A DNA stretch of 64,000 bases, from positions 81,589 to 145,588 of the forward strand of contig NZ_JAAFKG010000009.1 of the NCBI RefSeq assembly GCF_013299185.1, given 5' to 3'. The position numbers and the translations under genes were made by a program. The stretch is from Microcoleus sp. bin48.metabat.b7b8b9.023. GTDB taxonomy: Bacteria > Cyanobacteriota > Cyanobacteriia > Cyanobacteriales > Microcoleaceae. Within the stretch, counting starts at the first letter, position 1, and each line of letters opens with the position of its first letter. This document shows positions 34,833-44,489 of the stretch, in pieces. Below the pieces are notes generated by a model that did no database searches, had not been told where the DNA came from, and worked only from the letters and a program-made list of their open reading frames with translations.

Positions 34833-36056
34833 ATGAGTAAGCGTTCTTCAGTGGAATCCCCAAGTCAATCCTCATCAACCCCAATCAAACCTGCTTTGCA
34901 AGCTGTCCTGGGGTGTTTGGATGTCAACCTGGAAGCAGAACTGACAACATACAGAAGACACAGGCGGCGCGCCGAACAGTGGGTGTCGCCATCAGTTCGC
35001 AGCGGCCAGCCAACAGCCACAACCGAGCCACAAAAAAGCCAAAACCTACCGCAGGCTGCGGAGGAAGCCCAGCAACCGCTGTCGCTGCCCCTATCCCTTG
35101 GCGGCGTCCAGGGCGATTCCCCGCTAGCAACTACCTTGGGTGGGACAAAAATATCTAGCAATACCTTTGCACCCAACAATTATCTCGAATCCAGCGAAAA
35201 ACTGATCGAAAGTTTGGACGAAGCAAAAGCTGAGCCTGCGGAAGAACGCAGTTTGGCCGCGAGTCTGTTAACTCCCTTGGGACTGAGTTCGATGTTGCTG
35301 TTTCTGTTGTCGTGCACAGCTTTGGGTTACGCAGTGATGCACCCGTCAAGTCTGGTTAAAATGGCAGGCCTGAACCGTTTTCTCGATCGTACAAGCACAA
35401 CCCCCTCTACTAACGAAAGTCCGGCAGCTACAACGGTAGATAGCAGCAGCAAGGAATTGCCGAAAGCTCCAAATCTGGCATCCAAAGAATTTGTCGAGCT
35501 AGATTTGAACACTCTCAGCAACGTCAATCCCACAACCAGTCCCATTGCTTCCCCATCGCCCAAAGCATCAATCCCCCCCAATCCGCCAGCACCTCCTGCC
35601 CCCATCGGCGCTGTCCCAATTCCGACAGAAGACGGCAACCCGGCCAGAGGTAGGGAACAAGGACTCAACAATATCAGTACCGCTTTGCTTCCCAGCCCCA
35701 GCCCCAGCGCCGCCCAGACAGTCCCGACACTGCCGACACTGCCTCCCACACCCTCCCCAGCCCAGCCAGCAGCAGCCCCGACAGTAGCAGCCTCGACAGC
35801 CACAGCAGCCCCGGCCGCAGCAGCCCCGCTAGGAAGACCGACACGGGCTAGCGACGGCTTTTATTACGTTGTCACCGATTACACCAATGAAAAAGCGCTG
35901 CAACAAGCCAGAATCGCAGTTCCCGATGCCTACGTGCGGAACTTCTCAAAGGGTGTCAAAATTCAAATGGGGGCTTTGAACGATTCTGCCTCAGCAGAAC
36001 GTTTGGCAAAGGAACTCCAAGCAAAAGGGGTGAAGCCGCAATTCTATCAGCCGTAA
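34833..36056 (+). CDS. Membrane-anchored, Pro-rich protein with SPOR-like C-terminus
   Basis: The 407-residue protein has a cytosolic N-terminal region (VNLEAELTTYRRHRRRAEQW), one membrane segment (LSSMLLFLLSCTALGYAVM, about residue 150-168), a long Pro/Ser/Ala-rich periplasmic linker, and a C-terminal ~70-residue domain. That domain (DGFYYVVTDYTNEKALQQA ... VKIQMGALNDSASAERLAKE) fits the SPOR fold, which binds peptidoglycan stripped of stem peptides. A role in cell-wall or septum function is inferred. The start at 34833 follows AGGAG; an in-frame TTG lies six bases earlier. Confidence 0.75.
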   Translation: MSKRSSVESPSQSSSTPIKPALQAVLGCLDVNLEAELTTYRRHRRRAEQWVSPSVRSGQPTATTEPQKSQNLPQAAEEAQQPLSLPLSLGGVQGDSPLATTLGGTKISSNTFAPNNYLESSEKLIESLDEAKAEPAEERSLAASLLTPLGLSSMLLFLLSCTALGYAVMHPSSLVKMAGLNRFLDRTSTTPSTNESPAATTVDSSSKELPKAPNLASKEFVELDLNTLSNVNPTTSPIASPSPKASIPPNPPAPPAPIGAVPIPTEDGNPARGREQGLNNISTALLPSPSPSAAQTVPTLPTLPPTPSPAQPAAAPTVAASTATAAPAAAAPLGRPTRASDGFYYVVTDYTNEKALQQARIAVPDAYVRNFSKGVKIQMGALNDSASAERLAKELQAKGVKPQFYQP

Positions 36057-36574
36057 ACTCGGCAAACGATCGAAAAATTCAACTAAATTGTTAGACAAAG
36101 CTAGATAACGATGAATGTTTTGTCTAACACAAAATTGTTTTTTTACTCAGACAACTTCTTAGACAGAATGCAAATCTTGGGCTCGCAAATTAAATAATTT
36201 ACACATAATTGTGGGATGGGCGTCCCGCCCGTCATCAAGGGACGGGCGGGACGCCCATCCCACAAGAACAATAAAAATTGTAAGTTATTTAATTCTCATT
36301 CCTTAGTCTAAAATTTGGGAATCGACCCTGAAGCTCGCGTTGGGGGCTTGTACCTATTTTTGGGCTGGTCATATCATGTCCGGTCGATTACCATAACAAA
36401 AACGGTTTGTAGTGTGGACTTCAGTCGGCAAAAAGCTGCGGACTAAAGTCCGCTTTTGCGGACTAATCTTACTGCGGTTAATCGATCGCACACAAGATCG
36501 ATCGAAAATGGCAAATAATAGTATTAATTTTCAGTCCTAAATCTAAAATTTAAGAAAATCGGGAGATAGGTAAA
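36057..36574. other. Intergenic DNA with two palindromic repeats
   Basis: A long perfect palindrome (36211-36263, arms GTGGGATGGGCGTCCCGCCC and complement) and a degenerate GTAGTGTGGACTTCAGTC unit (36398-36465). The pspA leader follows; GGGAGATAGGTAAA precedes its ATG. Confidence 0.8.
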
Positions 36575-37279
36575 ATGGGATTATTCGATCGCCTGTGGCG
36601 AGTGATTCGAGCCAATATTAACAGTTTGGTCGGAGCGGCCGAAGATCCAGAAAAAATTCTGGAACAAGCTGTAATGGATATGCAGGAAGATTTAATCCAG
36701 CTCAGACAAGCCGTAGCAGGAGCCATTGCCGCTCAAAAACGCACCGAACGCCAGTGTTCCCAAGCTGAGTCCACAGCAACAGAATGGTACCAGCGGGCAC
36801 AGCTAGCTTTGCAAAAAGGCGAGGAAAATTTAGCGCGGGAAGCTCTGACGCGCAAGAAATCCTATCAAGAAACGGCAACGGCGATGAAAGCCAGTCTCGG
36901 ACAGCAAAACGCTGTGGTTACTCAACTTAAAGAAAATATGCGATCGCTCGAAAGTAAAATTTCCGAGGCAAAATCAAAAAAAGATATGTACATTGCCCGA
37001 GCTCGATCGGCCGCATCCTCGGAAAGGCTGCAAGAAATGATGGGAAATCTCAGTACCGGCAGTGCTTTGAGTGCTTTTGAAAAAATGGAAGAGAAAGTCA
37101 TGCAGCTAGAAGCTCGCTCCGAAGCCATCGCAGAACTTGGAACAAACGATTTAGAAAAGAAGTTTCTCTCTCTCGAAGCTGCTGGCGATGTCGATGCTGA
37201 GTTGGCGGCGATGAAAACACAAATGCTTCCGGGCAAGAATACACCAAAATTGCCGTCGGGCGAGCCTCCCACATCCTGA
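36575..37279 (+). CDS. pspA: PspA/IM30 family membrane-stress protein (PspA-like)
   Basis: This 234-residue, almost fully helical ESCRT-III-like protein starts MGLFDRLWRVIRANINSLV, an amphipathic helix that binds membranes. The family core ILEQAVMDMQEDLIQLRQA and a long coiled coil follow. It lacks the C-terminal extension that marks Vipp1, so it is closer to bacterial PspA, which stabilises stressed membranes. It is the first of two paralogues in tandem; the second (37580-38368) has the Vipp1 tail. Confidence 0.88.
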   Translation: MGLFDRLWRVIRANINSLVGAAEDPEKILEQAVMDMQEDLIQLRQAVAGAIAAQKRTERQCSQAESTATEWYQRAQLALQKGEENLAREALTRKKSYQETATAMKASLGQQNAVVTQLKENMRSLESKISEAKSKKDMYIARARSAASSERLQEMMGNLSTGSALSAFEKMEEKVMQLEARSEAIAELGTNDLEKKFLSLEAAGDVDAELAAMKTQMLPGKNTPKLPSGEPPTS

Positions 37280-37579
37280 ACCCCAGTCAACAGAACAATA
37301 TTTGGGATAGTCGGCCAAACTTCTCAACTATGCAGCTAGAGATGGCCAACCAGCATATTGGGGAATTCCCGGATCGAAGTTAAACTCAATATATAGGTGC
37401 ATCAATTAGCTTGGCTGCACCACTGACTCGATCGCTTTAAACTGTATTTATATGTTTGCCAAATTGCCAAAAGCTCGATCGCACTAAAAATCTGACCAAC
37501 TGAGTCTCACCATCGCGGGCTAACGCTATCAGCCTGCTTTGGGCCTACTTCGTACACCTCACCCAGGAAAAATAGCATT
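37280..37579. other. Spacer between pspA and vipp1
   Basis: About 300 bases without a gene. It probably holds a separate vipp1 promoter, given its length; no clear element is seen. Confidence 0.4.
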
Positions 37580-38368
37580 ATGGGATTATTTGACCGCATT
37601 AGCCGAGTCGTCAGAGCCAATCTTAACGATATGGTCAACAAAGCTGAAGACCCGGAAAAGATTTTAGAACAATCCGTTACCGATATGCAGGAAGACTTGG
37701 TGCAGTTGCGTCAAGCCGTTGCCAGCGCGATCGCCACCCAAAAGCGCACCCAGACTCAGTACAATCAAGCTGAATCCCAGTCTAACCAGTGGCAGCAGCG
37801 CGCTCAACTCGCCCTGCAAAAAGGAGACGAGACTTTAGCCCGCGAAGCTCTAGTACGCAAAAAGTCTCACGCTGAAACGGCTGCTACGCTGAAAGCGAGT
37901 CTGGAACAGCAATCGGGTCAAGTGGAAAGCCTCAAACGCAACTTGATCGGTTTGGAGAGCAAGATTTCCGAAGCCAAGACTAAGAAGGATATGCTCAAGG
38001 CGAGGATTTCTGCTGCTAAGGCTCAGGAACAGCTCAACAATACCATTGGCTCTCTCAATACTGGCAGTTCAATGGCAGCTTTCGATCGCATGGAAGAAAA
38101 AGTTTTGCAGATAGAAGCCCGCGCGGGAGCTTCCGCAGAGCTGGCGGCTGGCGGGAGCAATTTAGAGGAACAGTTCCGCTTGCTTGAAAGTGGTGGCGAT
38201 GTTGACGACGAGTTAGCTCAGATGAAGGCTCAACTGAGCGGAGGTTCTGTGTCTCAAGGTCAATTGCCGGCTGCGGGTAAAACTGCTGCGGCTCCTAGTA
38301 GCTCGGAGTCGAGTCCGGTGATTGACGCGGAGTTGGAAGAATTGCGATCGCAGCTCAATAAAATGTAG
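37580..38368 (+). CDS. vipp1: Vipp1/IM30 thylakoid-biogenesis protein
   Basis: This 262-residue paralogue of the preceding gene has the same membrane-binding start (MGLFDRISRVVRANLNDMV) and helical core (ILEQSVTDMQEDLVQLRQA). It adds a flexible linker and the C-terminal helix VIDAELEELRSQLNKM, the diagnostic Vipp1 extension. Vipp1 forms rings and rods that remodel and protect thylakoid and plasma membranes, and is needed for normal thylakoids. Start supported by CAGGAAAAATAGC upstream of the ATG. Confidence 0.93.
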   Translation: MGLFDRISRVVRANLNDMVNKAEDPEKILEQSVTDMQEDLVQLRQAVASAIATQKRTQTQYNQAESQSNQWQQRAQLALQKGDETLAREALVRKKSHAETAATLKASLEQQSGQVESLKRNLIGLESKISEAKTKKDMLKARISAAKAQEQLNNTIGSLNTGSSMAAFDRMEEKVLQIEARAGASAELAAGGSNLEEQFRLLESGGDVDDELAQMKAQLSGGSVSQGQLPAAGKTAAAPSSSESSPVIDAELEELRSQLNKM

Positions 38369-38770
38369 TAATTTCTATCACAATTCACCGATTTCTCAGA
38401 TAACCCCGCCCAACAATGGGTACCAGCCCCCGACCCTCGTTTAGGGTCGAGTTCAAAATTTTAGACTAAGGTTCAAGCTCCCAAATTGCATGAGAGAGTA
38501 AATCTAAAATCTAAAATCTAAAATCCAAAATCTAAAATCGACTGACAACTTTGATAGAATGCTCCGCCTACCTACAGCGCTAGCTTGGGGAAGTCGGAGC
38601 TTTTTCATAGATTTTTGAGCTCACCACAAAAAACATTTTTTGTCAAGTATATTTATCTTTAATTTAACGACTTAAGTCTTAAACAAAAGTGATAAAGTTA
38701 CTTTAATCTTTGCAATTGCGCCGGCAAATCCTGCTCGTAAGTGTAAATAACTATCAATTATTGTTAATCA
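38369..38770. other. Intergenic with TCTAAAATC repeats and a terminator-like hairpin
   Basis: TCTAAAATC repeats at 38503-38540. GCTCCG ... CGGAGC followed by TTTTT at 38561-38605 could end the vipp1 transcript. The remaining 160 bases are AT-rich and may promote the next locus. Confidence 0.55.
38561..38605 (+). terminator. Possible terminator after vipp1
   Basis: Arms GCTCCG (38561-38566) and CGGAGC (38595-38600) with a T5 run. The long loop makes this tentative. Confidence 0.4.
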
Positions 38771-40024
38771 ATGATGGCCCTACCACATTCCAGAGGGTTT
38801 TGTAAAATCAAGTTTTTTAGCGCAATAGCACTTGGTTGTTCAATTACAGCGATTTGCTTCGCATCGTCAGCAGCTCAAAGTGTTGGCGATCCGATCGTTA
38901 CTGGTGAATCAGGCGGGCGATCGCCCTTTGTTAATAACAATTTACAGTCTCAATTAAAACTTAATCCAGAAACAGCAGACTATCGCGATCGACTTTCTGG
39001 CGATTTATACTCAGGTTCAGAATTAGATAGCAGTAAAGAGCCAGAAACCGACATCCCGGAATTTGCCGCAGCAGCGCCAAGTCAGGAACCTGAAACTCTC
39101 GCCCAATTGCCCAACCGAGGAGACAACCGACAAGAAATTCCGATTCCCAATCCTGTACTGCCAAATTCGACTCACCTCCCAGAACCCGCGCCAAGAACGC
39201 CCCTACCTCCGATAGAACAGCTTTTGCTACCCGTCCCCGTACCGAGACGGACTGAAGAATTGCCGAATATTCCGGGTACGATAACGGTCGATCGATTTGA
39301 AGTAGTTGGCAGTACCGTCTTTAGCAAACAAGAATTAGATGCTGCACTCAAAAACTTTGTAGTCCGCCCGCTGACTTTCGCCGAACTACTATCGCCCGGG
39401 GCGGATGCTCGCGGTAAAACTCGGGTTTCGGCGCTGAGACTGTTGGAGGATTTTACTCAGCGGGGAGAGAGGGATGTCTTGGTGGCGCGATCGCACTTCA
39501 ATCTGGGAGTCTCAGCATTTGGTGCTACCGCGAGCAACAGCGAGCCTGACGGTCAATTTTTGACGTGGCGGGGTCAATTGCAGTACGTGCGGTTGTTGGC
39601 TCCCCAGACGCTGCTGGTTGTGAGATCCCAGGCGCAGTTGGCTGGGGGTGAGCTTTTGCCGATCGAACAATTTGGTTTGGGCGGCCCGGATACAGTGCGG
39701 GGCTACCGTCAGGATGCTTTGGTGGCGGATAGCGGACTTTTTGCTTCCGCCGAGTTGCGGTATCCGATTTTGCGTACCGGGGACAAAAAAGGTATTTTGC
39801 AGGTGACGCCGTTTGTGGATGCTGGCAATGTTTGGAATAGCGGGGGAAGGGTGGCTCTGGAAGCAAATACTCTGCTATCAGCGGGATTAGGCTTGCGGTG
39901 GCAGTACGGCGAGAGGTAGAATTCTCGGTTCGGCTGGGGCATTCCTTTGATTGGCATCAAATCGGGCGAGAGGAGTTGGCAAGAGCGCGGGCTGTATTTT
40001 TTCGTAGAATTCAAACCTTTTTAG
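38771..40024 (+). pseudogene. Broken ShlB/FhaC-type two-partner-secretion transporter
   Basis: The first 382 codons encode a signal peptide (FFSAIALGCSITAICFASSA), a Pro-rich linker, the start of a POTRA domain (TVDRFEVVGSTVFSKQELD) and outer-membrane barrel strands (FGLGGPDTVRGYRQDALV, LQVTPFVDAGNVW). Two lesions are visible. After TFAELL (near base 39391) the sequence jumps straight to SPGADARGKTR, missing roughly 200 residues that normally hold the rest of POTRA and the first barrel strands. A TAG at 39917-39919 interrupts the C-terminus, after which the same frame continues through FGWGIPLIGIKSGERSWQE and ends FVEFKPF, the expected family ending. Probably non-functional. Confidence 0.88.
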
Positions 40025-40144
40025 GAAAATAGCCGTTCTGCCCTTAGCGGAACTGAGTAATTTGGCTATATAGTAATAAGTATCATTTGGCACTCATCTT
40101 TAGGTGCCAAGAGTGCATTTTACTGAAATTTTTTACATTAAACT

Positions 40145-40372
40145 ATGTCTAAGGTGCGGTTGCTGGTTTTAAGTTCTTTTGCTTCCGGTTTTGGTTTTTG
40201 CTCAATCATTTTGGCGATGTTTACGATGATTTATGCGCTGTCGTTTACGTCTTTTTTTGTATTTGTTTTAACCTTGGTATTCTTTGGCATAAATATGGTG
40301 TTTGCTTTGCATTATTACACATCAATCACTAAGCAGTTGAGCGTGAAAGGTAAAAGTAAAGCTAGAATTTAG
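40145..40372 (+). CDS. Small two-helix membrane protein
   Basis: This 75-residue protein is mostly two hydrophobic segments (residues about 5-30 and 33-57) with a basic tail (KQLSVKGKSKARI). I do not recognise the family. An ATG start lies in AT-rich DNA without a strong ribosome site. It could be a small inner-membrane protein. Confidence 0.5.
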   Translation: MSKVRLLVLSSFASGFGFCSIILAMFTMIYALSFTSFFVFVLTLVFFGINMVFALHYYTSITKQLSVKGKSKARI

Positions 40373-40515
40373 GGCTTGTGAAGCAGCAACAGACAAAAGC
40401 ATGGAGAGTCCTTGATAGAATTTGAAGCTAATCCAGAAAAACGCCTCTGGGTTAGGACAATTATCTAGCTGTAAGTCATAATTATTGTAGGTCTAATTAT
40501 TTAGGAGGTGCGATC

Positions 40516-41127
40516 GTGGTCATTGCTCAAACCAACCCGCCAAACCTTGCTTCAGATGCAACAAAGACGAGCTTCACTCCCGATCAATACCGGGCAATGG
40601 AGGAAACCGCCGAAGAACGTCACGAATATTGTAACGGAGAGATTATTGCTATGCCAGGAGGTTCACCCGCTCACAGCCGTATTGCCGTAGACACTACGAC
40701 TTTTCTGAATGTGGCTCTCCGAGACACCAATTTTCAAACCTATAACGGCGATTTACGAATTTGGATTCCTAGCTTCAATCACGGAACTTATGCCGATGTT
40801 ATGGTAATTGATGGAGAACCGGAATTCCATGGATCTCGCACGGATGAAATTCTCAATCCTTTACTGATTGTCGAGGTTCTTTCGCCGTCTACCGAAGCCT
40901 ACGATCGAGGTGAAAAGTTCCGAAAATATCGCTCTCTTCCTAGTTTCTGTGAATATCTGCTGGTTAGTCAAGCTGAACCATATATTGAACAATATCACAA
41001 CCTCGATCGCCCGTCGGGCGATCGCTGGCAATGGCAAGTGTACGATGGGATGGAAAAGGCGATCGTCCTGCACAGCTTAAATATAGAACTGCCGATGGCT
41101 GAGGTCTATCGCCGGATTAGTCTTTAA
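40516..41127 (+). CDS. Uma2-family (DUF820) putative endonuclease, copy 1
   Basis: This 203-residue PD-(D/E)XK-fold protein of the Uma2 family is strongly expanded in cyanobacteria. It shows RHEYCNGEIIAMPGGSPAHS near the start, the catalytic-type Asp in YADVMVIDGEPEF, then LIVEVLSPSTEAYDRGEKF and YLLVSQ. Biological role unknown; nuclease function is inferred from the fold. The GTG start is supported by AGGAGGTGCGATC. A second Uma2 gene follows 64 bases later. Confidence 0.88.
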   Translation: MVIAQTNPPNLASDATKTSFTPDQYRAMEETAEERHEYCNGEIIAMPGGSPAHSRIAVDTTTFLNVALRDTNFQTYNGDLRIWIPSFNHGTYADVMVIDGEPEFHGSRTDEILNPLLIVEVLSPSTEAYDRGEKFRKYRSLPSFCEYLLVSQAEPYIEQYHNLDRPSGDRWQWQVYDGMEKAIVLHSLNIELPMAEVYRRISL

Positions 41128-41191
41128 GGGCGATTTTTTCAAGTTTGAAATGAATTATATTTAACTAGAAATATAAATTTAGGAGAAAGCT

Positions 41192-41800
41192 ATGGTTACT
41201 CTAATTCAACATCCAGGGCAAAACCAACTTGAAACCCCACCGGAACAAAAAATCTGGACAGATGCCGAATTCATGGCACTCAACCGAGATGGACACCGCT
41301 ATGAACTTGTAAATGGAGAACTAATTGATATGGGAAACTCGGGTGCAAAACACGGTTATGTTTGTAGCATTTTGATGATTTTGCTTGGTGGCTATGTCCG
41401 CCTTCAAAAATTAGGTGCTATGTTCGATTCCAGCACTGCTTTTAAGATGAAATCAGGGAATAAGCGATCGCCCGATGTTTCTTTTATGGCAAAAGAACGT
41501 TTGCAAGGGCTAGATGACCTCCCCGATGGCTTTCTAGAGGGTGCACCGGATTTGGCTGTAGAAATCCTGTCTCCTAGCAATACAGTCGAAGAAATTCACA
41601 ACAAACTCGTAGAATATTTCGACAATGGCTCGCGTTTAGTTTGGGTGATTCATCCTAAAGAACAATATGTGTTGGTATATCGATCGGCCCAGGAACCCGA
41701 TCGCCTGCTCAAGTCTGCCGACTCCCTTGATGGCGAAGATATCGTCCCCGGCTTTACTTTGGCGGTTGCCGAGTTATTTCAAAAGCTTGATTTTTCATAA
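41192..41800 (+). CDS. Uma2-family (DUF820) putative endonuclease, copy 2
   Basis: This 202-residue Uma2 protein is only distantly similar to copy 1. It shows HRYELVNGELIDMGNSGAKH, SPDVSFMA, the acidic core APDLAVEILSPSNTVEEIH, and KLVEYFDNGSRLVWVIHP. The ATG follows AGGAGAAAGCT. The family's role is unknown. The pair may be co-transcribed (64-base gap). Confidence 0.88.
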   Translation: MVTLIQHPGQNQLETPPEQKIWTDAEFMALNRDGHRYELVNGELIDMGNSGAKHGYVCSILMILLGGYVRLQKLGAMFDSSTAFKMKSGNKRSPDVSFMAKERLQGLDDLPDGFLEGAPDLAVEILSPSNTVEEIHNKLVEYFDNGSRLVWVIHPKEQYVLVYRSAQEPDRLLKSADSLDGEDIVPGFTLAVAELFQKLDFS

Positions 41801-41904
41801 AAGGGCGATCGCACTCTCGAACATTGCTAATAGTATTAATAATTTGACTTCAGCAGCTAGGAAAATGGATATCATATAGTGTCCGGTCGATTGACCGCGA
41901 TAAT

Positions 41905-41968
41905 ATTCGTTCGTAGTGCGGACTTCAGTCCGCAGAATATTGCGGACTAAAGTCCGCACTACGAACAG
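41905..41968. repeat. Palindromic unit GTAGTGCGGACTTCAGTCCGC
   Basis: Near-perfect inverted repeat, arms CGTTCGTAGTGCGGACTTCA and its complement, between the second Uma2 gene and fba. The surrounding 41801-42027 holds no gene. Confidence 0.9.
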
Positions 41969-42027
41969 TTTTTTGTTATAGTAATCGACCAGACATGATA
42001 TCCCTTTTAGGGGCTACTCCCCACACA

Positions 42028-42058
42028 CAAAAACCGGGCAACTTCACAGCTACCCGGC
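42028..42058 (-). terminator. Terminator of fba
   Basis: Read on the minus strand: CCGGGTAGCT, loop GTGA, AGTTGCCCGG, then TTTTTGTG. It is a stable stem with one G-T pair and a T run, about 50 bases after the fba stop. Confidence 0.8.
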
Positions 42059-42108
42059 AATCTAAACTTTAGACTTCAGATAAATCTAAAATCTTCAACC
42101 TCAAATTA

Positions 42109-43185
42109 TTAAACAGCTACAGCCTTCTTAGGAGCGCTCAATTCGCCCTTTGCATACTTAGCTGCAAAATCATCCAAAGACATTTGCTTGATCTTTGTAC
42201 CGTGACCAGCGCAACCGAAAGAGTTGTAGCGATCGCTACAAACCTTCTGCATATACTTGATCGACGGCTTCAAGAAGTGGCGCGGATCGAATTCATCTGG
42301 CTTGGCAAACAAAGCTTCGCGCACCGCAGCGGTAATCGCCAAACGGTTGTCAGTGTCGATGTTGATCTTGCGAACGCCGCACTTGATGCCTTTTTGGATT
42401 TCTTCCACAGGTACGCCGTAGGTTTCGCGGATAGTGCCGCCGTTGCTGTTAATGATTTCCAGCAATTCTTGGGGTACAGAAGAAGAACCGTGCATTACCA
42501 AGTGAGTATTCGGCAAGCGGCGGTGAATTTCTTCGATGCGGCTGATTGCCAAAATTTCGCCAGTCGGCTTGCGGGTGAATTTGTAAGCGCCGTGGGAAGT
42601 GCCAATTGCCACTGCGAGAGCATCAACGCCGGTTTGCTCGACGAAATTAACAGCTTCTTCAGGATCTGTCAGCAATTGATCGTGGGAAAGCGCGCCTTCA
42701 AAGCCGTGGCCGTCTTCTGCTTCGCCCATCCCTGTTTCCAGAGAACCCAAGCAACCCAGTTCGCCTTCAACGCTAACGCCGATGGAATGAGCAACTTTTA
42801 CTACTTCGCGAGTAACTTCAACGTTGTACTCGTAGCTGGCGGGAGTTTTAGCATCCGCTTCCAAAGAACCGTCCATCATCACGCTGGTGAAACCTTGGCG
42901 CATGGCAGAATAGCAAGTGCCGGGGGCATTGCCGTGGTCTTGGTGCATGGAAATGGGAATGTGAGGATAGGTTTCAACTGCGGCCAAAATCAAGTGGCGC
43001 AGGAAATTTTCTCCAGCGTAGGAACGAGCGCCGCGAGAAGCTTGCAGGATCACAGGGCTGTTGGTTTCGTCAGCAGCGCGCATGATCGCTTGGATTTGCT
43101 CCATGTTGTTGACGTTGTAAGCCGGTAGGCCGTAACCATTTTCAGCCGCGTGGTCGAGCAGCAGTCGCATAGGTACAAGCGCCAT
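42109..43185 (-). CDS. fba: Class II fructose-bisphosphate aldolase
   Basis: This zinc-dependent aldolase of the Calvin cycle and glycolysis joins dihydroxyacetone phosphate with glyceraldehyde-3-phosphate (or erythrose-4-phosphate). The 358 residues show the N-terminal [19 protein letters not shown], zinc-binding [11 protein letters not shown] and [11 protein letters not shown], and the phosphate-binding HGSSSVP and [11 protein letters not shown] motifs. This longer class II form is the usual cyanobacterial enzyme. A clear terminator follows, and the gene stands alone. Confidence 0.96.
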   Translation of the reverse strand: MALVPMRLLLDHAAENGYGLPAYNVNNMEQIQAIMRAADETNSPVILQASRGARSYAGENFLRHLILAAVETYPHIPISMHQDHGNAPGTCYSAMRQGFTSVMMDGSLEADAKTPASYEYNVEVTREVVKVAHSIGVSVEGELGCLGSLETGMGEAEDGHGFEGALSHDQLLTDPEEAVNFVEQTGVDALAVAIGTSHGAYKFTRKPTGEILAISRIEEIHRRLPNTHLVMHGSSSVPQELLEIINSNGGTIRETYGVPVEEIQKGIKCGVRKINIDTDNRLAITAAVREALFAKPDEFDPRHFLKPSIKYMQKVCSDRYNSFGCAGHGTKIKQMSLDDFAAKYAKGELSAPKKAVAV

Positions 43186-43426
43186 AGATATTCCTCCTAA
43201 TTATTTGTGTTTCTGGGCAGTGGATTTTGAACAAGCTCAATTCTTACGATAATCTTAAGACAATTTGTTGCCGATCGCGCATTATGTTTCTAGATTTCAA
43301 TTTAGGCTCAAAAAATCCACATTGCCCAAAACTAAATTTGGGGCAATCCCGCTGGGCTTGCCCTGAACTCCTGATGAAAGCTAGAATTTATTCTGCTTTC
43401 TACTTTTTACGTTCTGTCTGAAAAAA

Positions 43427-43498
43427 TGGGTCGCCCGGGATTTGAACCCGAGACCAATCGGTTAAAAGCCGAATGCTCTACCGCTGAGCTAGCGACCC
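43427..43498 (-). tRNA. trnK: tRNA-Lys (anticodon TTT)
   Basis: On the minus strand the 72-base sequence begins GGGTCGC and ends GCGACCC plus A, giving a 7-bp acceptor stem. The D arm is GCTCAGCGGTAGAGC, the anticodon loop CTTTTAA (anticodon TTT) and the T arm CGGGTTCAAATCCCG. The 3' CCA is not encoded. Confidence 0.96.
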
Positions 43499-43565
43499 GC
43501 GAAAACATTGTTACCGCACACAATTTCTAATAGTAGCACCCATCATTTCAAATAGCAAGTGTTTT

Positions 43566-44444
43566 TCAAAAAAAAGTTGCAGTCATGCGAACCAGCATCT
43601 CGCAAGTCGCGCCGGGGGGCAAATAAATCAAGTGTTCGCGAGTATTGAGGGCATTTCTAGGAGCCGTCCAAGGTTCCAAACAGTAAAAATCCTTGCCTTT
43701 CAAAGTCCAGAAAACCAACTTCCCATAGCTGGAGTTATAACTGACGGTGAGCCGCAAGCCTCGCGTCGGGTCAGTGACAGTAGCAGCAAGACCGGTCAGT
43801 TCGTCAAAGGAAACATCTATTTCGTCGAGAGTCGGGTCAAAAACCCCTGTGAAATAACCTTTCTTGTGAGTGTGGTGATCTCTGTACTGCATCCCGGGAA
43901 TCTCAAAGCGCAGATTTGTCTTGTCGGGAGCTAAAAAGTAAGGATGCAAGCCGCTAGCAAAGGGCATTGGTTCGTCACCAAGATTGGTGTATTCCTGCAC
44001 AATTTCCAAAGAATTGCCTTTAATTTGATAAGTAAAAGCTAATTGGAAATCAAAGGGATAAACAGTCTGGGTTTTCTCGCTGCTGTTGAGCACTAGGGTA
44101 AGAGCCGCACAACCCTCCGTAAATTGTTTTGTCGCCGTCCAAGGCAAGTCGCGAGCAAAGCCGTGCTGTTTGAGCTGCCGCTCCACTCCCTTGTGGGTAT
44201 AGGTGTCGTCGGGGAGATTGCCACAGATGGGAAACAAGATGGGAATGCCGCCGCGTACAGTTAGATCGGGATTGGCGAACCGTTCCGAGTCCAAGTAAAA
44301 CATTTCTTTGCCTTCAACCAGCCAGCTAGTGGCAATACCGCCCCGTTCCGGCACAACTTCTAGGGTAGAGTTTGCGGTTTCGTCGGAGAGGATATAGGTT
44401 TTGTACTGCTTTTGCTTCAGCGCGATCGCAAACACATTTGTCAT
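43566..44444 (-). CDS. Aldose 1-epimerase family protein
   Basis: This beta-sandwich galactose-mutarotase-fold protein begins at the ATG at 44444 (292 residues; an upstream ATG at 44465 adds seven). Features: TLEVVPERGGIATSW near the start, FPICGNLPDD, a catalytic-type His in KQHGFARDLPW, a second His in ASGLHPYFLAPD, and a candidate catalytic Glu in CLEPWTAPRNA. It is closest in style to glucose-6-phosphate 1-epimerase/mutarotase-like proteins. It probably interconverts sugar anomers in the cytosol. The right end of an IS200/IS605 element lies about 45 bases upstream. Confidence 0.85.
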   Translation of the reverse strand: MTNVFAIALKQKQYKTYILSDETANSTLEVVPERGGIATSWLVEGKEMFYLDSERFANPDLTVRGGIPILFPICGNLPDDTYTHKGVERQLKQHGFARDLPWTATKQFTEGCAALTLVLNSSEKTQTVYPFDFQLAFTYQIKGNSLEIVQEYTNLGDEPMPFASGLHPYFLAPDKTNLRFEIPGMQYRDHHTHKKGYFTGVFDPTLDEIDVSFDELTGLAATVTDPTRGLRLTVSYNSSYGKLVFWTLKGKDFYCLEPWTAPRNALNTREHLIYLPPGATCEMLVRMTATFF

Positions 44445-44489
44445 TGTTAGTAGGTCGTCGATCATTGGTTGTTAGTAAATCGGTCGTTA

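Noticed and set aside
42184..43128. Long plus-strand open frame opposite fba
   Set aside because: It is the antisense shadow of a clearly recognised aldolase gene and has no domain resemblance.
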